Assembly: GCA_028583415.1 (NCBI GenBank)
Contig: CM053267.1
Location: 26,398,902 to 26,462,901, forward strand
Length of the DNA stretch: 64,000 nt
Direction: 5' to 3'
DNA from: Protea cynaroides
Taxonomy: Eukaryota > Streptophyta > Magnoliopsida > Proteales > Proteaceae
Made by a program: the position numbers and the translations under genes. The notes under the pieces were generated by a model. It made no database searches. It was not told the origin of the DNA and was given only the letters and a program-made list of their open reading frames with translations. Of this stretch, positions 10,659 through 20,207 are shown piece by piece (positions within the stretch are counted from its first letter, which is position 1; the number at the start of each line of letters is the position of its first letter).

Positions 10659-12261
10659 ACTCCCCCCAACTTATAAAAATTTCGTCCTCAAAATTATACG
10701 TACCTTCTGAATCAAATAAGTGAGGGTATTGCTTCCGCATAGCATTTTCTTCTTCCCATGTAGTTTCTTCCATGTCTCTACTTTTCCATGTGACCTTAAC
10801 ATAGTAGATATCTCTATTGCGTAGACGTTGAACCTTTTGACTAGTGATTTCTACTGGTGTTACTTCAAACGTCAAGTCATCAGTCAATTCTGGCAAATCC
10901 ACTGTCAAAACATGCATTGGGTCTTTGACATACTTCTTGAATAAGGAAATGTGAAATACGTCATGCACGCTTGACATGGATGGTGGTAGTGCTAACTGAT
11001 AAGCTACTTTTCCATGCTTAGCTAAAATTTCATACGGCCTGACATATCTTGGACTTAGATTCCCTTTCTGTCCGAACCTCTTCAATCCTCGCATAGGCGA
11101 TACCTTCAAAAATACTTTATCACCTACGGTGAACTCTAAATCTCTTCGTCGATTATCTGCGTATTGCTTCTGACGGTTCTGAGCTGTTCTTACTCTTTCC
11201 TTGATAATGTCGACCACTCGACAAGTCTCTTCAACAAATTCCGGTCCAACAATGCTACGTTCTCCAACTTCATTCCAAAACAAGGGAGTTCGACACTTCC
11301 TGCCATACAGTGCTTCATAAGGTGACATCTGTATAGTGGCCTGATAGCTGTTATTATAAGCGAACTCGATCAATGGTAATCTTTCATCCCATGATCCCTT
11401 GAAATCAATTACACATGCTCGTAGCATATCTTCTAGAATCTGAATTGTACGCTCTGACTGTCCATCTGTCTGTGGGTGGAATGCAGTACTGAACTTCAAC
11501 GTTGTCCCCATAGCCTTTTGCAATCCTTCCCAGAATTTGGAAGTAAATCGTAGGTCTCTATCCGACACAATACTTTCTGGAACACCATGTAATCGAACAA
11601 TATTATCCACATACAGCTTCGCTAACCTTTCCAGTGTATATTGAGGTCGTATAGGTATGAAGCGAGCTGTTTTAGTCAGACGGTCCACAATCACCCAAAC
11701 TGCGTCAACTACTCGAGGAGTCAATGGTAGTCCCGTGACGAAGTCCATAGTGATACAGTCCCATTTCCATGCTGGTTTCGGTAATGGCTGCAACAATCCA
11801 GTGGGTCTTTTTCGTTCAGCCTTTACTTTCTGACAATTGAGGCATTGAGACACGAACTTAGCTACATCTGCTTTCATTCCCCTCCACCAATATATTTTCT
11901 TTAGATCATGATACATTTTTGTACTCCCAGGATGTATCGAATAGATGGTGGTATGGGCTTCTTTCATCAGTCGGTGTCTAATGTCTGCACTTTCTGTTTC
12001 GGGTACACATATTCTTCCTTTGTATTTCAGTACTTTCTCTTCATCCAAGGTGAACTCAGGGTTAGTCCTACCTTTCTCGATATCTTCTTGTACTGTTCTC
12101 CGATAAGGATCTGCGTTGATAGCTATCTTCACTTCGTCCACTAAATCCGGTATAATCTTCAATGTCGTGAACATATTCAAAAACCGATGAATAAACCCTT
12201 GGTTGGCTGATTCATCCGTTGTATCTATCACATACTGCTCATTGCCGTGATTGAACACCAT
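10654..12261 (-). CDS. pol: integrase with C-terminal chromodomain (Tekay)
   Basis: A 535-codon frame holding the zinc-binding HHCC domain (H103, H110, C140, C143), the DDE core (D173 in ITMDF, D234 in VSDRD, E270 in DGQSE) and a C-terminal domain ending in a chromodomain-like block (DLTFEVTPVEI, YYVKVTWKSRDMEETTWE, QYPHLF). Integrase joins element cDNA to host DNA. In this lineage the chromodomain is thought to guide insertion to heterochromatin. All catalytic residues are present. It is separated from the upstream part of pol by a frameshift near 12255, so the first Met of this frame is not a natural start. The stop codon lies inside the 3' LTR. Confidence 0.92.
   Translation of the reverse strand: MVFNHGNEQYVIDTTDESANQGFIHRFLNMFTTLKIIPDLVDEVKIAINADPYRRTVQEDIEKGRTNPEFTLDEEKVLKYKGRICVPETESADIRHRLMKEAHTTIYSIHPGSTKMYHDLKKIYWWRGMKADVAKFVSQCLNCQKVKAERKRPTGLLQPLPKPAWKWDCITMDFVTGLPLTPRVVDAVWVIVDRLTKTARFIPIRPQYTLERLAKLYVDNIVRLHGVPESIVSDRDLRFTSKFWEGLQKAMGTTLKFSTAFHPQTDGQSERTIQILEDMLRACVIDFKGSWDERLPLIEFAYNNSYQATIQMSPYEALYGRKCRTPLFWNEVGERSIVGPEFVEETCRVVDIIKERVRTAQNRQKQYADNRRRDLEFTVGDKVFLKVSPMRGLKRFGQKGNLSPRYVRPYEILAKHGKVAYQLALPPSMSSVHDVFHISLFKKYVKDPMHVLTVDLPELTDDLTFEVTPVEITSQKVQRLRNRDIYYVKVTWKSRDMEETTWEEENAMRKQYPHLFDSEGTYNFEDEIFISWGEL
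10659..10670 (-). other. Polypurine tract of the Tekay element
   Basis: On the minus strand GTTGGGGGGAGT directly precedes the LTR terminus TGTAAGACCC. It overlaps the last codons of pol: the run is translated as W-G-E, then L, and the stop TAA comes from the first bases of the LTR. Confidence 0.88.
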
Positions 12262-14140
12262 TCCGTTGGTACATTGCTGCAGTCGTGCTAACTTCTCCTT
12301 GAGATTTTATCATTGCTTTTCTGCTCAATGCATCTGCTACCACGTTCGCCTTTCCCGGATGATACTGGATATCACAATCATAGTCTTTCAATAATTCCAG
12401 CCATCTTCTTTGTCTCATATTCAACTATTTCTGATTAAATAAATAAGTAAGACTTTTATGGTCCGACTTAATCTGGAATTTCTCCCCATATAGGTAATGT
12501 CTCCATATCTTGACAGCATGTACTATTGCCGCTAACTCCAAATCATGAGTGGGGTAATTTTTCTCATGTACCTTCAACTGTCTCGAGGCATACGCAATTA
12601 CTTGCTCTCCTTGCATAAGTACACATCCTAATCCCAGTCCCGACGCATCGGTGTATAAGGTAAACGTCTGTCCTGGAACGGGGATGGTCAAAATCGGGGC
12701 GGTTGTCAATCTGATCTTCAGTGTCTGGAAGCTCTTCTCACATTTATCCGTCCACACAAACTTTTCACCCTTCTTGGTCAAACTGGTGAGAGGTACGGCA
12801 ATCCGAGAATAGTCTTCTACGAATCTTCGATAATAACCAGCTAGACCCAGAAAGCTTCTGATTTTCGAAACGCTCTTTGGTACTTCCCACTTCACAATAG
12901 CCTCGATCTTGCTAAGGTCCACTTTGATTCCTTCAGTGGATACTACATGGCCTAGGAACGCGACTTCACTTAGCCAAAACTCGCACTTTGAAAATTTGGC
13001 ATATAGCTTCTCTTTCCTTAAACGCTGTAGGGCTGCGTTTAGGTTCTTGATATGGGTTTCCTTGTCCTTAGAGTATACCAATATATCATCAATGAATACT
13101 ATAACCAATGTATCCAACATATCGTGGAAAACTCGGTTCATAAGTTCCATGAACGTTGCCGGTGCATTAGTTAATCCAAAAGACATCACCAAAAATTCAT
13201 AGTGTCCGTATCTGGTCTTGAAAGCTGTCTTCGGAATATCCCCTTCTTTAATCTTCAGCTGATGATAGCCTGATCGAAGATCGATCTTAGAAAATACTCT
13301 TGCTCCTTGTAACTGATCGAACAAGTCATCGATCCGAGGTAGTGGATATCGATTCTTGATTGTCAGTTTATTCAACTCCCGATAGTCGATGCATAATCGA
13401 ACGATACCATCCTTCTTCTTTACGAACAACACCGGTGCCCCCCATGGAGATATACTGGGTCGAATATAACCTTTGTCCAGTAGTTCTTGTAGTTGCATTT
13501 TTAATTCCTTCAGTTCCGTAGGAGCCATTCTATAAGGTGCTTTTGATACGGGTGCGGCTCCAGGTATCAGGTTTATTACAAACTCCGTGGCCCGGTCGGG
13601 TGGTAATCCGGGTAGTTCCTCCGGAAATACGTCAGGGTACTCCCGCACGACATCAATGTCTTCCATTCGTGGTGCTTCCTTGGTTAGGTCGACCACTGAT
13701 ACTAGATACCTGACTGCTCCCTTGTCAAGGCACTTCTTAGCCTTTAATGCTGAAAGTATGAGCTTGCGTCTCCGGAGAAGTTTGGTTCCCGAGAAACTGA
13801 ATTCTGCCCCTTCCTTGTCTTTGAATGTTAGCTTCTTTTCGGCGCATAACAAATTTATAGAATGCCAAGCTAACCAGTCCATTCCCAAGATGACATCAAA
13901 GTCTGCCATCTCAAGTTGTATCAAGGTTGCATTTAAGGTCTGCTCTCCAATGAGAACTGGACATGGTCCATAACCCTTCTCTAGTTCCACCTCTAACCCC
14001 ATCGGTGATCGTACAAGTAATTTGTAGTCTAATGTTTTGATGGGTAATTTTATCTTCTTTCCAAATGACACAGATATAAATGAATGAGTAGCTCCGGAAT
14101 CGAAGAGTACTCTGGCGGGTACGCCATTTATAGGTACAAT
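12239..14140 (-). pseudogene. pol: protease, reverse transcriptase and RNase H (Tekay), one stop
   Basis: Translation can be read from about 14136, where codons for LFDSGATHSF give the retropepsin site. From the ATG at 14071 the protease end (ILGMDW) follows, then RT (LDKGYIRPSISPWGAP; RYPLPRIDDLF; SKIDLRSGYH; catalytic FIDDIL at residues 326-331) and RNase H (LYTDASG; IKSDHKSLTYLF). The frame ends in a TAG at about 12424 where related elements have a Glu codon (NQK-stop-LNMRQRRWLE). After that stop the same frame continues to 12239 and then shifts. The two lesions disable Pol, but all catalytic motifs look intact. Confidence 0.9.
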
Positions 14141-14159
14141 ACCTGTGATTTATCTTTAC

Positions 14160-15461
14160 TTAGTCTACATGCTCATTCAATGTAATTATAACTTTAAAAG
14201 TTTCAGTCATACCTGTGACCATATTGGGTGATGCAGCCGCATCCTCGGATGTAACAGCATATACCCGTCCCTGATGTAACTGCTTCTTGGGCTTTGGGCA
14301 CTCCCTTGCCATATGTCCGGGTTGGTTGCAGTTAAAACACTTCAGGACTTCAGAATTTGGCTTTGGCTGAGGTTGAGCTGCTGGAGTAGTCTTGGTTGCA
14401 GCAGTAAAATTTTGAGGACGGAAAGGCTTATACGTCCTGTTATTGCCTCCGTTGTAAGAATTTTCGGCTGGCCTTTTGATGCCTTTGTTCTGAGTAAAAT
14501 AACTCTCCTTCTGGCTCGATTCAATCACTCGAGCAATCTGGACAACTTCATTATATATTGTCTTCTCTAAGCCCAGAACATGTTCTTTGATGCTTCCTCT
14601 CAGTCCAGTGACGAACCTACGGGTTTTGGTTTCTTCTTCTTGCATACTCAGTGGTGCGAAGAAAAATAGCTCTTCATAACGCTGTTGGTATGCATCCACT
14701 GACATCTGTCCCTGATAAAGACTCAGGAACTCCTTCTCCATCGAATCTCTGAAGCTTCGTGGAAAATATTTCTCGAAGATTACTTCTTTATATATAGCCC
14801 ATGTCAGTAGGGCGTGCTTGGTCAGTAAATATGTCTTCGTGGATTTCCACCAATGGTGTGCGTCGCCCTTGAGCATGAAGGTGGCACATAGTACTTTCTC
14901 TTCCTCTGTAATAGTCATCATGAGGAAGTTTCTCTCCATCTCGTCTATCCAGTGTGCTGGCCACAATGGATCAGACGACTTGCCGTTGAATTCTCTGGGT
15001 TTCATCTTTAAAAATCTCTCCACTAGCCGGGAGTGATCCAGCTGGTTTTGGGGATTTGCCCCAAACATATAGGGTGGATACTGGTAATTCCCTTGAGCTG
15101 CTTCCGGTGCCTGCACTGGAATCGGTGCAGCCGGTTGTTGAGGTGTCTGAGGGGCTGGGTGGTTACCTACTGGTGCTGCACTAGCTTGTCCGGTGTGCAT
15201 GGGTGCAGCCTGAGTGGCTTGGAACATAATTCCCATGGCAACCCTGCATCCGAGCTTTGTGCGTGTTGCATCCGCTGCACCGCTGCTGTGTGCCAGATTC
15301 ATTACCACTGTTGCCAGCTCTGGTGGTGGAGGTGGTAAATTTGTAGGGTTTGCCGGTTTTGGATTTCCCGGTGCGTAGTTATTCTCTTGACTAGTCTCCT
15401 CCACTGGTGGTGGTGGTGGGACTGCGTTTCGGGTCTGTCGGGTCACCCTACGTCCAGACAT
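14160..15461 (-). CDS. gag (Tekay)
   Basis: 433 residues from ATG 15461 (MSGRRVTRQTRN); an ATG 13 codons upstream at 15500 is less likely because it precedes a basic start typical of the lineage. It has a Pro-rich N-terminus, the retrotransposon capsid domain at about residues 152-297 (FLKMKPREFNG, WIDEMER, DAHHWW, YFPRSFRDSMEKEFL), and one CCHC zinc knuckle at 375-388 (CFNCNQPGHMAREC). Gag packages element RNA. The frame ends at TAA 14160, and protease codons follow in the +1 frame. A splice-acceptor-like TGATGATTTTCAG lies just before the ATG, while the primer site is about 2.5 kb upstream. Confidence 0.93.
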   Translation of the reverse strand: MSGRRVTRQTRNAVPPPPPVEETSQENNYAPGNPKPANPTNLPPPPPELATVVMNLAHSSGAADATRTKLGCRVAMGIMFQATQAAPMHTGQASAAPVGNHPAPQTPQQPAAPIPVQAPEAAQGNYQYPPYMFGANPQNQLDHSRLVERFLKMKPREFNGKSSDPLWPAHWIDEMERNFLMMTITEEEKVLCATFMLKGDAHHWWKSTKTYLLTKHALLTWAIYKEVIFEKYFPRSFRDSMEKEFLSLYQGQMSVDAYQQRYEELFFFAPLSMQEEETKTRRFVTGLRGSIKEHVLGLEKTIYNEVVQIARVIESSQKESYFTQNKGIKRPAENSYNGGNNRTYKPFRPQNFTAATKTTPAAQPQPKPNSEVLKCFNCNQPGHMARECPKPKKQLHQGRVYAVTSEDAAASPNMVTGMTETFKVIITLNEHVD

Positions 15462-15599
15462 AATTCTTTTATGTGATTGGTGATGCCTGAAAATCATCAA
15501 AATAGGTGAGAAGTCATTTATATTTCATGTAGGCATGCTAACCAATAATCAATTCCAATTCTAGCTCATTTTATAACAAAAAATGCTGTCTTTTCTATG

Positions 15600-15803
15600 C
15601 AGGGTCGATGGTGAGGGTCGCTGATATGTCCGACCCTTAGTTTTCGACCCTGGGAATGACCTGTTCTTCCCGAGAGCTGAGGGTCGATTCGAGGGTCGAT
15701 GGTATCCGACACTCAGTTCCGACCCTTAGTTTTCTGTCAGGTTCCCGAGAGCCAAGGGTCGATGGGATGGTCGATGGGTCCAGTCGAATTGTCCGACCCT
15801 CAG
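15600..15803. repeat. GGGTCGA word island between gag and the antisense ORF
   Basis: About 200 bases with roughly a dozen copies of GGGTCGA or its complement TCGACCC/CGACCCT, several paired head-to-head (for example GAGGGTCGATGG with TCCGACCCTTAG). The same word fills two islands in this element's LTR. The island ends about 605 bases before the antisense ORF's ATG. The homologous gap in the 59332-64000 element holds a different word at nearly the same distance. Confidence 0.85.
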
Positions 15804-16272
15804 ACCAAAAATCAGATTTTTAAGATCCGATTTTGGGTCATTTCTCACTATTCCTCCTCCGTTTCGACTCGTCTCTCCTCTCTGAGTTGCTACAGTGCTA
15901 CTCTACCATTTTTGGTCGGTTTAACTCCGGGTTTCGACATCCACGTCATCACTACAGGTATGTCCACTCATCTTCACCTGTTTTTAGGTTTTCTTTTCTA
16001 GGTTTTTGCACATTTAACTTGTATTTTCCAAATTAAAAATTTTCCAACCTTAAAAATTCAATTTTTATTGAGGGCTTTTATTATTGGTGTCTCGAGGAAC
16101 GAAATCCCTCAAAAAATTTTAAGTTTCATCGGTTGGTTATCGAGAAACTTAAAATTTTCTCTTTTTGCCCTAATTTGTCGGAATTTTTTATTTTTCTTGA
16201 ATTTCTTCATATTGAGCTTTGTCAGTTAAAATTTCCTACTGTATGTGGGTTGTAGGATATGTTTTAACCTAC

Positions 16273-16402
16273 GTAAGTTCTCATGCCCACTTGAATGGTG
16301 AGAAATGGGGCTTTATCGTCAACTTACGTCGTTATTACATCAAATTTCGGATTTTTTTTACCCTATTAACTCCTTGTTTCCTTTCTCTTTCTTATTTTAC
16401 AG
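16273..16402 (+). other. Predicted intron in the leader of the antisense ORF
   Basis: Donor GTAAGT at 16273-16278 and acceptor after a long pyrimidine tract (CTTTCTCTTTCTTATTTTACAG, AG at 16401-16402), five bases before the ATG at 16408. An alternative upstream donor, ACAG/GTATGT, lies at 15958. The same GTAAGT donor and a TTTTGCAG acceptor bracket a 117-base intron at the matching place in the other family (63166-63282). This is a sequence prediction only, without transcript evidence. Confidence 0.6.
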
Positions 16403-16407
16403 ATACT

Positions 16408-17736
16408 ATGGCTCGTACCAAGGTACCCAGAATGCGTGATCCACTTCGCTTCCGTTCGAATGAAGCTGAGGCACAGTATGCTGACTATGCCCATAAGAAA
16501 GTGGAAGGGGGTCGCATGGTGAACTTGGCTGAGCTAGCCTTGTTCAATGTAGAGGGAGCATTTGGTGATATGGGGTGGCTCCCTGTCATCACATACGACG
16601 CGTGCACATGTCCAGATTTAGTGCGCCAGTTCTATTGTAATCTCCAGGTGGTGGGGAATTACAATGACGTTGAGCATGGTCAGGAGTTGCACATCACCAG
16701 TTACGTCAAGGGGGTGCACATTTCCTTTGATTATCGGCAGCTGACCGATCTGTTGGGCATTCCCTAGGATGGCCCCATGGTGTACTATGCGCCGGGAGAG
16801 CCACAGTTTGTTGAGATGGAGATGAGGGCAGAGATCGACAACTAGCTGTTACGCCCTGATCACTGACAGATGAGAGCTTGTTACTTGCGTCCAGCTCCAC
16901 AGGTCTTCTGTAAGATTATCCAGCATAATCTGATCCCACAGAGTGGGCACTATGAGAGGGTCTCTCAGCTGACACAGTTTCTGATATACAGTATCTGCAC
17001 TCGCCAGCCGGTCTTCCTTCCTTACATCATCATGCGGACGATGATTAGTGCTACATTGTCCGGTCATAGGGTTAATCTACCCTATGGACGCATGATTACA
17101 GTGTTGCTGACCCGTCTAGGGGTGGATCTGGTAGATGAGAAGATCCAGGAGAAGACCTTCTCGTCGCCTCTAGATTGGGAGGCTATCTGCAAGATGGGGC
17201 TGCGAGATGCTGAGGTTAGTGATGAGGAGAGGAACGCGATGGTGCGCCCTCACACTCGGGTCGAGATGGCTGATGCTGAGGCTGCTGCCGCTGCTGCTGC
17301 TAGAGCTCGTATGGATCCGGTCGACGACGACGATCGTATGTATATGGACGTCGACTCGATACCACCGCCTTCACCTACACATGCAGCTGGAGTTGGTACT
17401 TCTTCTACGGCGGCTCCTGCGCCTGAGGCTGGTCCTTTCCATTCGGCTGATCCCTCACTTCCACCTTCAGCCATGATGGAGATGCTGCAGGAGATCAGGG
17501 ATGCTCAGCGCAGATCTGATCTGAGGATGGATGAGCTGTTGGCTGCTCAGCACGCATCAGACGCGCGGATGGGAGAGCTCCTAGAGGTGCAGCGTGTGAC
17601 TGATCAGAGGATAGCCGGTCTCACAGCTAGTCTACAGACGACCCAGACTCAGATAGCCTGGTTGACTAGAGTCTATGCTGAGGACTACGACAGAGACCGT
17701 GAGGCACCGCCTCCTCCTTCGCCTACAGCTTCCTGA
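16408..17736 (+). pseudogene. Antisense ORF with plant transposon-associated domain (3 in-frame stops)
   Basis: 443 codons lie in one frame, opposite to gag-pol, between gag and the 5' LTR. The N-terminus is basic (MARTKVPRMR). Residues about 40-125 match the domain annotated as putative plant transposon protein (VEGAFGDMGWLPVI; LVRQFYCNL; ITSYVKGVHISF; QLTDLLGIP), and a second conserved block follows (IIQHNLIPQSGHYERVSQLT; NLPYGRMI). Then come an Ala run, an acidic Pro-rich linker and a coiled coil at about 357-422. In-frame stops occur at codons 120, 146 and 153; the second matches a Gln in the homologue at 62397-63158, so it is a recent nonsense change. No frameshift is seen. Function is unknown; DNA or RNA binding is only a guess. 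Confidence 0.85.
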
Positions 17737-17854
17737 GTGTACTTTTATTTTTCTTTGTACTACAGAGTAACTGTCCGGGTTGTGGACTGTACTCTGCTTT
17801 CATTATGTATATACATATTGTTTCTCTCTCTAATTGTGTGTAACTTGTTTCCCC

Positions 17855-17870
17855 TTTAATAAATGTATTA
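17855..17870 (+). terminator. Candidate polyadenylation signal of the antisense ORF
   Basis: CTTTAATAAATGTATT follows the antisense stop codon by about 120 bases, after a T-rich stretch with TGTGTAACTTG, all on the plus strand. The segment just before it (GTAACTGTCCGGGTTGTGGAC, 17768 onward) is conserved in the other two Tekay families (about 46970 and 61930). Confidence 0.55.
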
Positions 17871-18000
17871 TTCTTTTTTTAAATTTGGTCTCAAACATCA
17901 CTTGTTCTTATAATGTGTTAATATTACTGTTTTATTTTTATCCTATCTCAGTTCACAATTGTCTCGAATGTATGTTAGTTCGGCGGGCAAGGCCTGAGAT

Positions 18001-18012
18001 GCTCTGATACCA
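18001..18012 (-). other. Primer-binding site (initiator-Met tRNA) of the Tekay element
   Basis: GCTCTGATACCA on the plus strand is the complement of TGGTATCAGAGC, the standard plant initiator-Met primer site. It lies three bases from the 5' LTR end at 18016 and confirms minus-strand orientation. Confidence 0.95.
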
Positions 18013-18015
18013 AGT

Positions 18016-20207
18016 TGTCACACCCCAATTTTGGTCTAACCAGAATGGTGTGATGAATCGCTAAATAACCAACGGTTCAACCAGGATCTCAAATAGGCTA
18101 TCTCCGCATTATCCAAACTTACACACATCCGTAATCATAATCAGAGTAAATACACAATAGCAGAAGTCTTATAATAAGATGAACTGAGAATCTATGTGAT
18201 ATTAAAATTTAAATAATAATTTATTTGTATCAACCGAGACATAAGTAAATATCAATACAAGTCTTTAATAAATCCAAATAAAGAAACCTATAAAATATCT
18301 AATCAAATACACACGAGTTGCACTCGCAAGAGGAGTCGTGTGTATCCTCTTCCGCTCCAGCTTCCATCGCCGCTACCGTCCAGTACGCAGAAGCATTTAT
18401 ATAATCTTCAACCGTATAACCTGCATCATCAACTAAAAATATTCGACGTCAAGGGGTGAGCACACATCATGGCTCAGTGAGTAGCCAAAACAATGCAACA
18501 ATACATATGCATGCAAATAAATTTATGTCTTTGGTCCGGTTTAAAGTTTACAGTATGCAATAGAAAGGTTTAGGTGACCAAAGGTCACGTTTATTGACTC
18601 CGCCTCTATACACGAGTGTGTGACGTTACCCGAAGATCACGTTTATCGTTAACTCACATGCACCCAATCATGAACAATATATAACAAAGGTTACGTTTAT
18701 TGCTATATAGTGCCATACCAACATGTAAGCCCCTGTTGGCGAGGGCTGCAAACTGGGCTCGCAACTAACCAATCCTAATACCAAACAGTGTATCCAAGGC
18801 CTCACCCCAGCATCCCTCAGAATGTCTATAGAGATAGAGCTAAGGCCCCCCGGGACCGAGACCACCTCCCCTGATACCCTACGACATAATAGTTCTGCTA
18901 AAGTAATGGCGATACGACGATGCCAATGCATAAGACTTGAGTTAGAGATAGAGCTAAAGTGCTGAGACCCACCAAAGGTTAACGTTTATTGACGTTCTCA
19001 TCACACCTCCCTTGATACTCGCTCGCATCAAGCACATCAACCACACACATACAAGCACATGCCTATTCCTATCATCATCATCATCATGTTATAAACAATA
19101 AAGTAAATATGCATGAACAAGTAATAGAAATATTGGATGGCATGCTGTATGCACATTACAAACATATTCGCACAGAATCAAGCATAGCATAGGACTCAAG
19201 AAATAGAAAACAGTTTATTATTAACCAATTTAGTTTGGAGTTAAGGTTCCTCACCTTAGCTTGCTATAAGATACTTTTCCAAGCTTTAGAATCACCTTTA
19301 TAATGTTATTATATTGCTAGAAGACCTAACAAGTCGATAAAATTTAATTAGAATTAATTCCAGATTTAAAAACCATTCTATTAACTGAGGGTCGATGCTA
19401 GGGTCGATGCTAGGGTCGATGGGTCTATCGACCCTGGGTGCGACCCTCGGTGCACTTTGGTCCAAATCTCTCTTTTTAATCCATTCTTCGTGTTTGGGGT
19501 CCTATGGCTTGCTTTTACCTTCCATCAAACATTCATTCCATGGTCTGGAACCTTGTATAATCCCTCTAAATAGTTTTATGCATTCTCCAATGGTTTTCCA
19601 TGAAAACCTAACCATAGATTGATGGTTTGGGTTTCTCCGAGATCACTCTCTCTCCAATAACTAACCTAAGGTCTGTAGAAACTTATGGAATTAGTATCCA
19701 TACCTGAGAAGATTACTTTTCTCTGAAATTCTTCTCCTTTTTGCTAAGTTCTCTTCCTTGCCTTTCTTCTTCCTATTTTCCTTCTCTTCTCTTTCTCTCA
19801 ATTCAATTAGGGTTGTGAAATGAGTGAAAGTGGCTTAGGGACGTCCTTTAAATAGACTAGGAACATCCTAAAATAAGTCCCTTTGAGATTAGGAAAGAAT
19901 CCAATCGAAAATCTAGAAATTTCCTAATTTCTATTTTCTGCGGTATCGAGGGTCAATGATCCCGTCGACCCTAGGGGTATAAGTTGTCCGACCCTCCCTC
20001 CAAAACTGAGGGTCTGACTTTCTGTTTTGGGAGGTCCGACCCTGCTCAGCTGGGTATGCGACCCTTCCCCTTATTTTAAGTGTTTTTGGGTCGATTTGAT
20101 ACTTGGGATCTCGATCTCCTTCACGCCCTTGGTCCATTTGACTCGACCATGATGGGTGAACCTGGTTCAAGGTGGTAAAACCGGGCTAGATTGACACGGG
20201 TCTTACA
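18016..20207 (-). repeat. 5' LTR of the GGGTCGA Tekay element
   Basis: 2192 bp, TGTCACACCCC to GGGTCTTACA on the plus strand. Compared with 8456-10658 it lacks a block of about 20 bases near 18858 (AGAGTCAGAGACTACAAGGG in the other LTR), has one extra 12-base GTCGATGCTAGG unit near 19390-19410, and has a shorter TCA run. Otherwise the copies agree almost throughout. The promoter box and GGGTCGA islands are as in the other LTR. Confidence 0.95.

Larger units (their letters stand above)
8456..20207 (-). mobile_element. Tekay/Del-type chromovirus, GGGTCGA family, nearly complete
   Basis: 11,752 bp with LTRs of 2203 bp (left) and 2192 bp (right), perfect 5-bp target duplication ATTAT, initiator-Met primer site, gag, protease-RT-RNase H, integrase with chromodomain, and polypurine tract, all on the minus strand. 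The two LTRs differ only by scattered bases and a few small indels, so the insertion is fairly recent. pol has one in-frame stop and one frameshift, so this copy is not autonomous as it stands. Unusually, a long antisense reading frame sits between the primer site and gag (16408-17736, plus strand). Confidence 0.96.

Noticed and set aside
17207..17476. Leu/Arg-rich plus-strand and Glu/Gly-rich minus-strand frames
   Set aside because: They are shadows of the antisense ORF (Ala and Asp/Pro-rich segment) in other frames.
18001..18012. Possible tRNA-Met gene fragment
   Set aside because: It is 12 bases complementary to the tRNA 3' end, at the position of a retrotransposon primer site; there is no cloverleaf.
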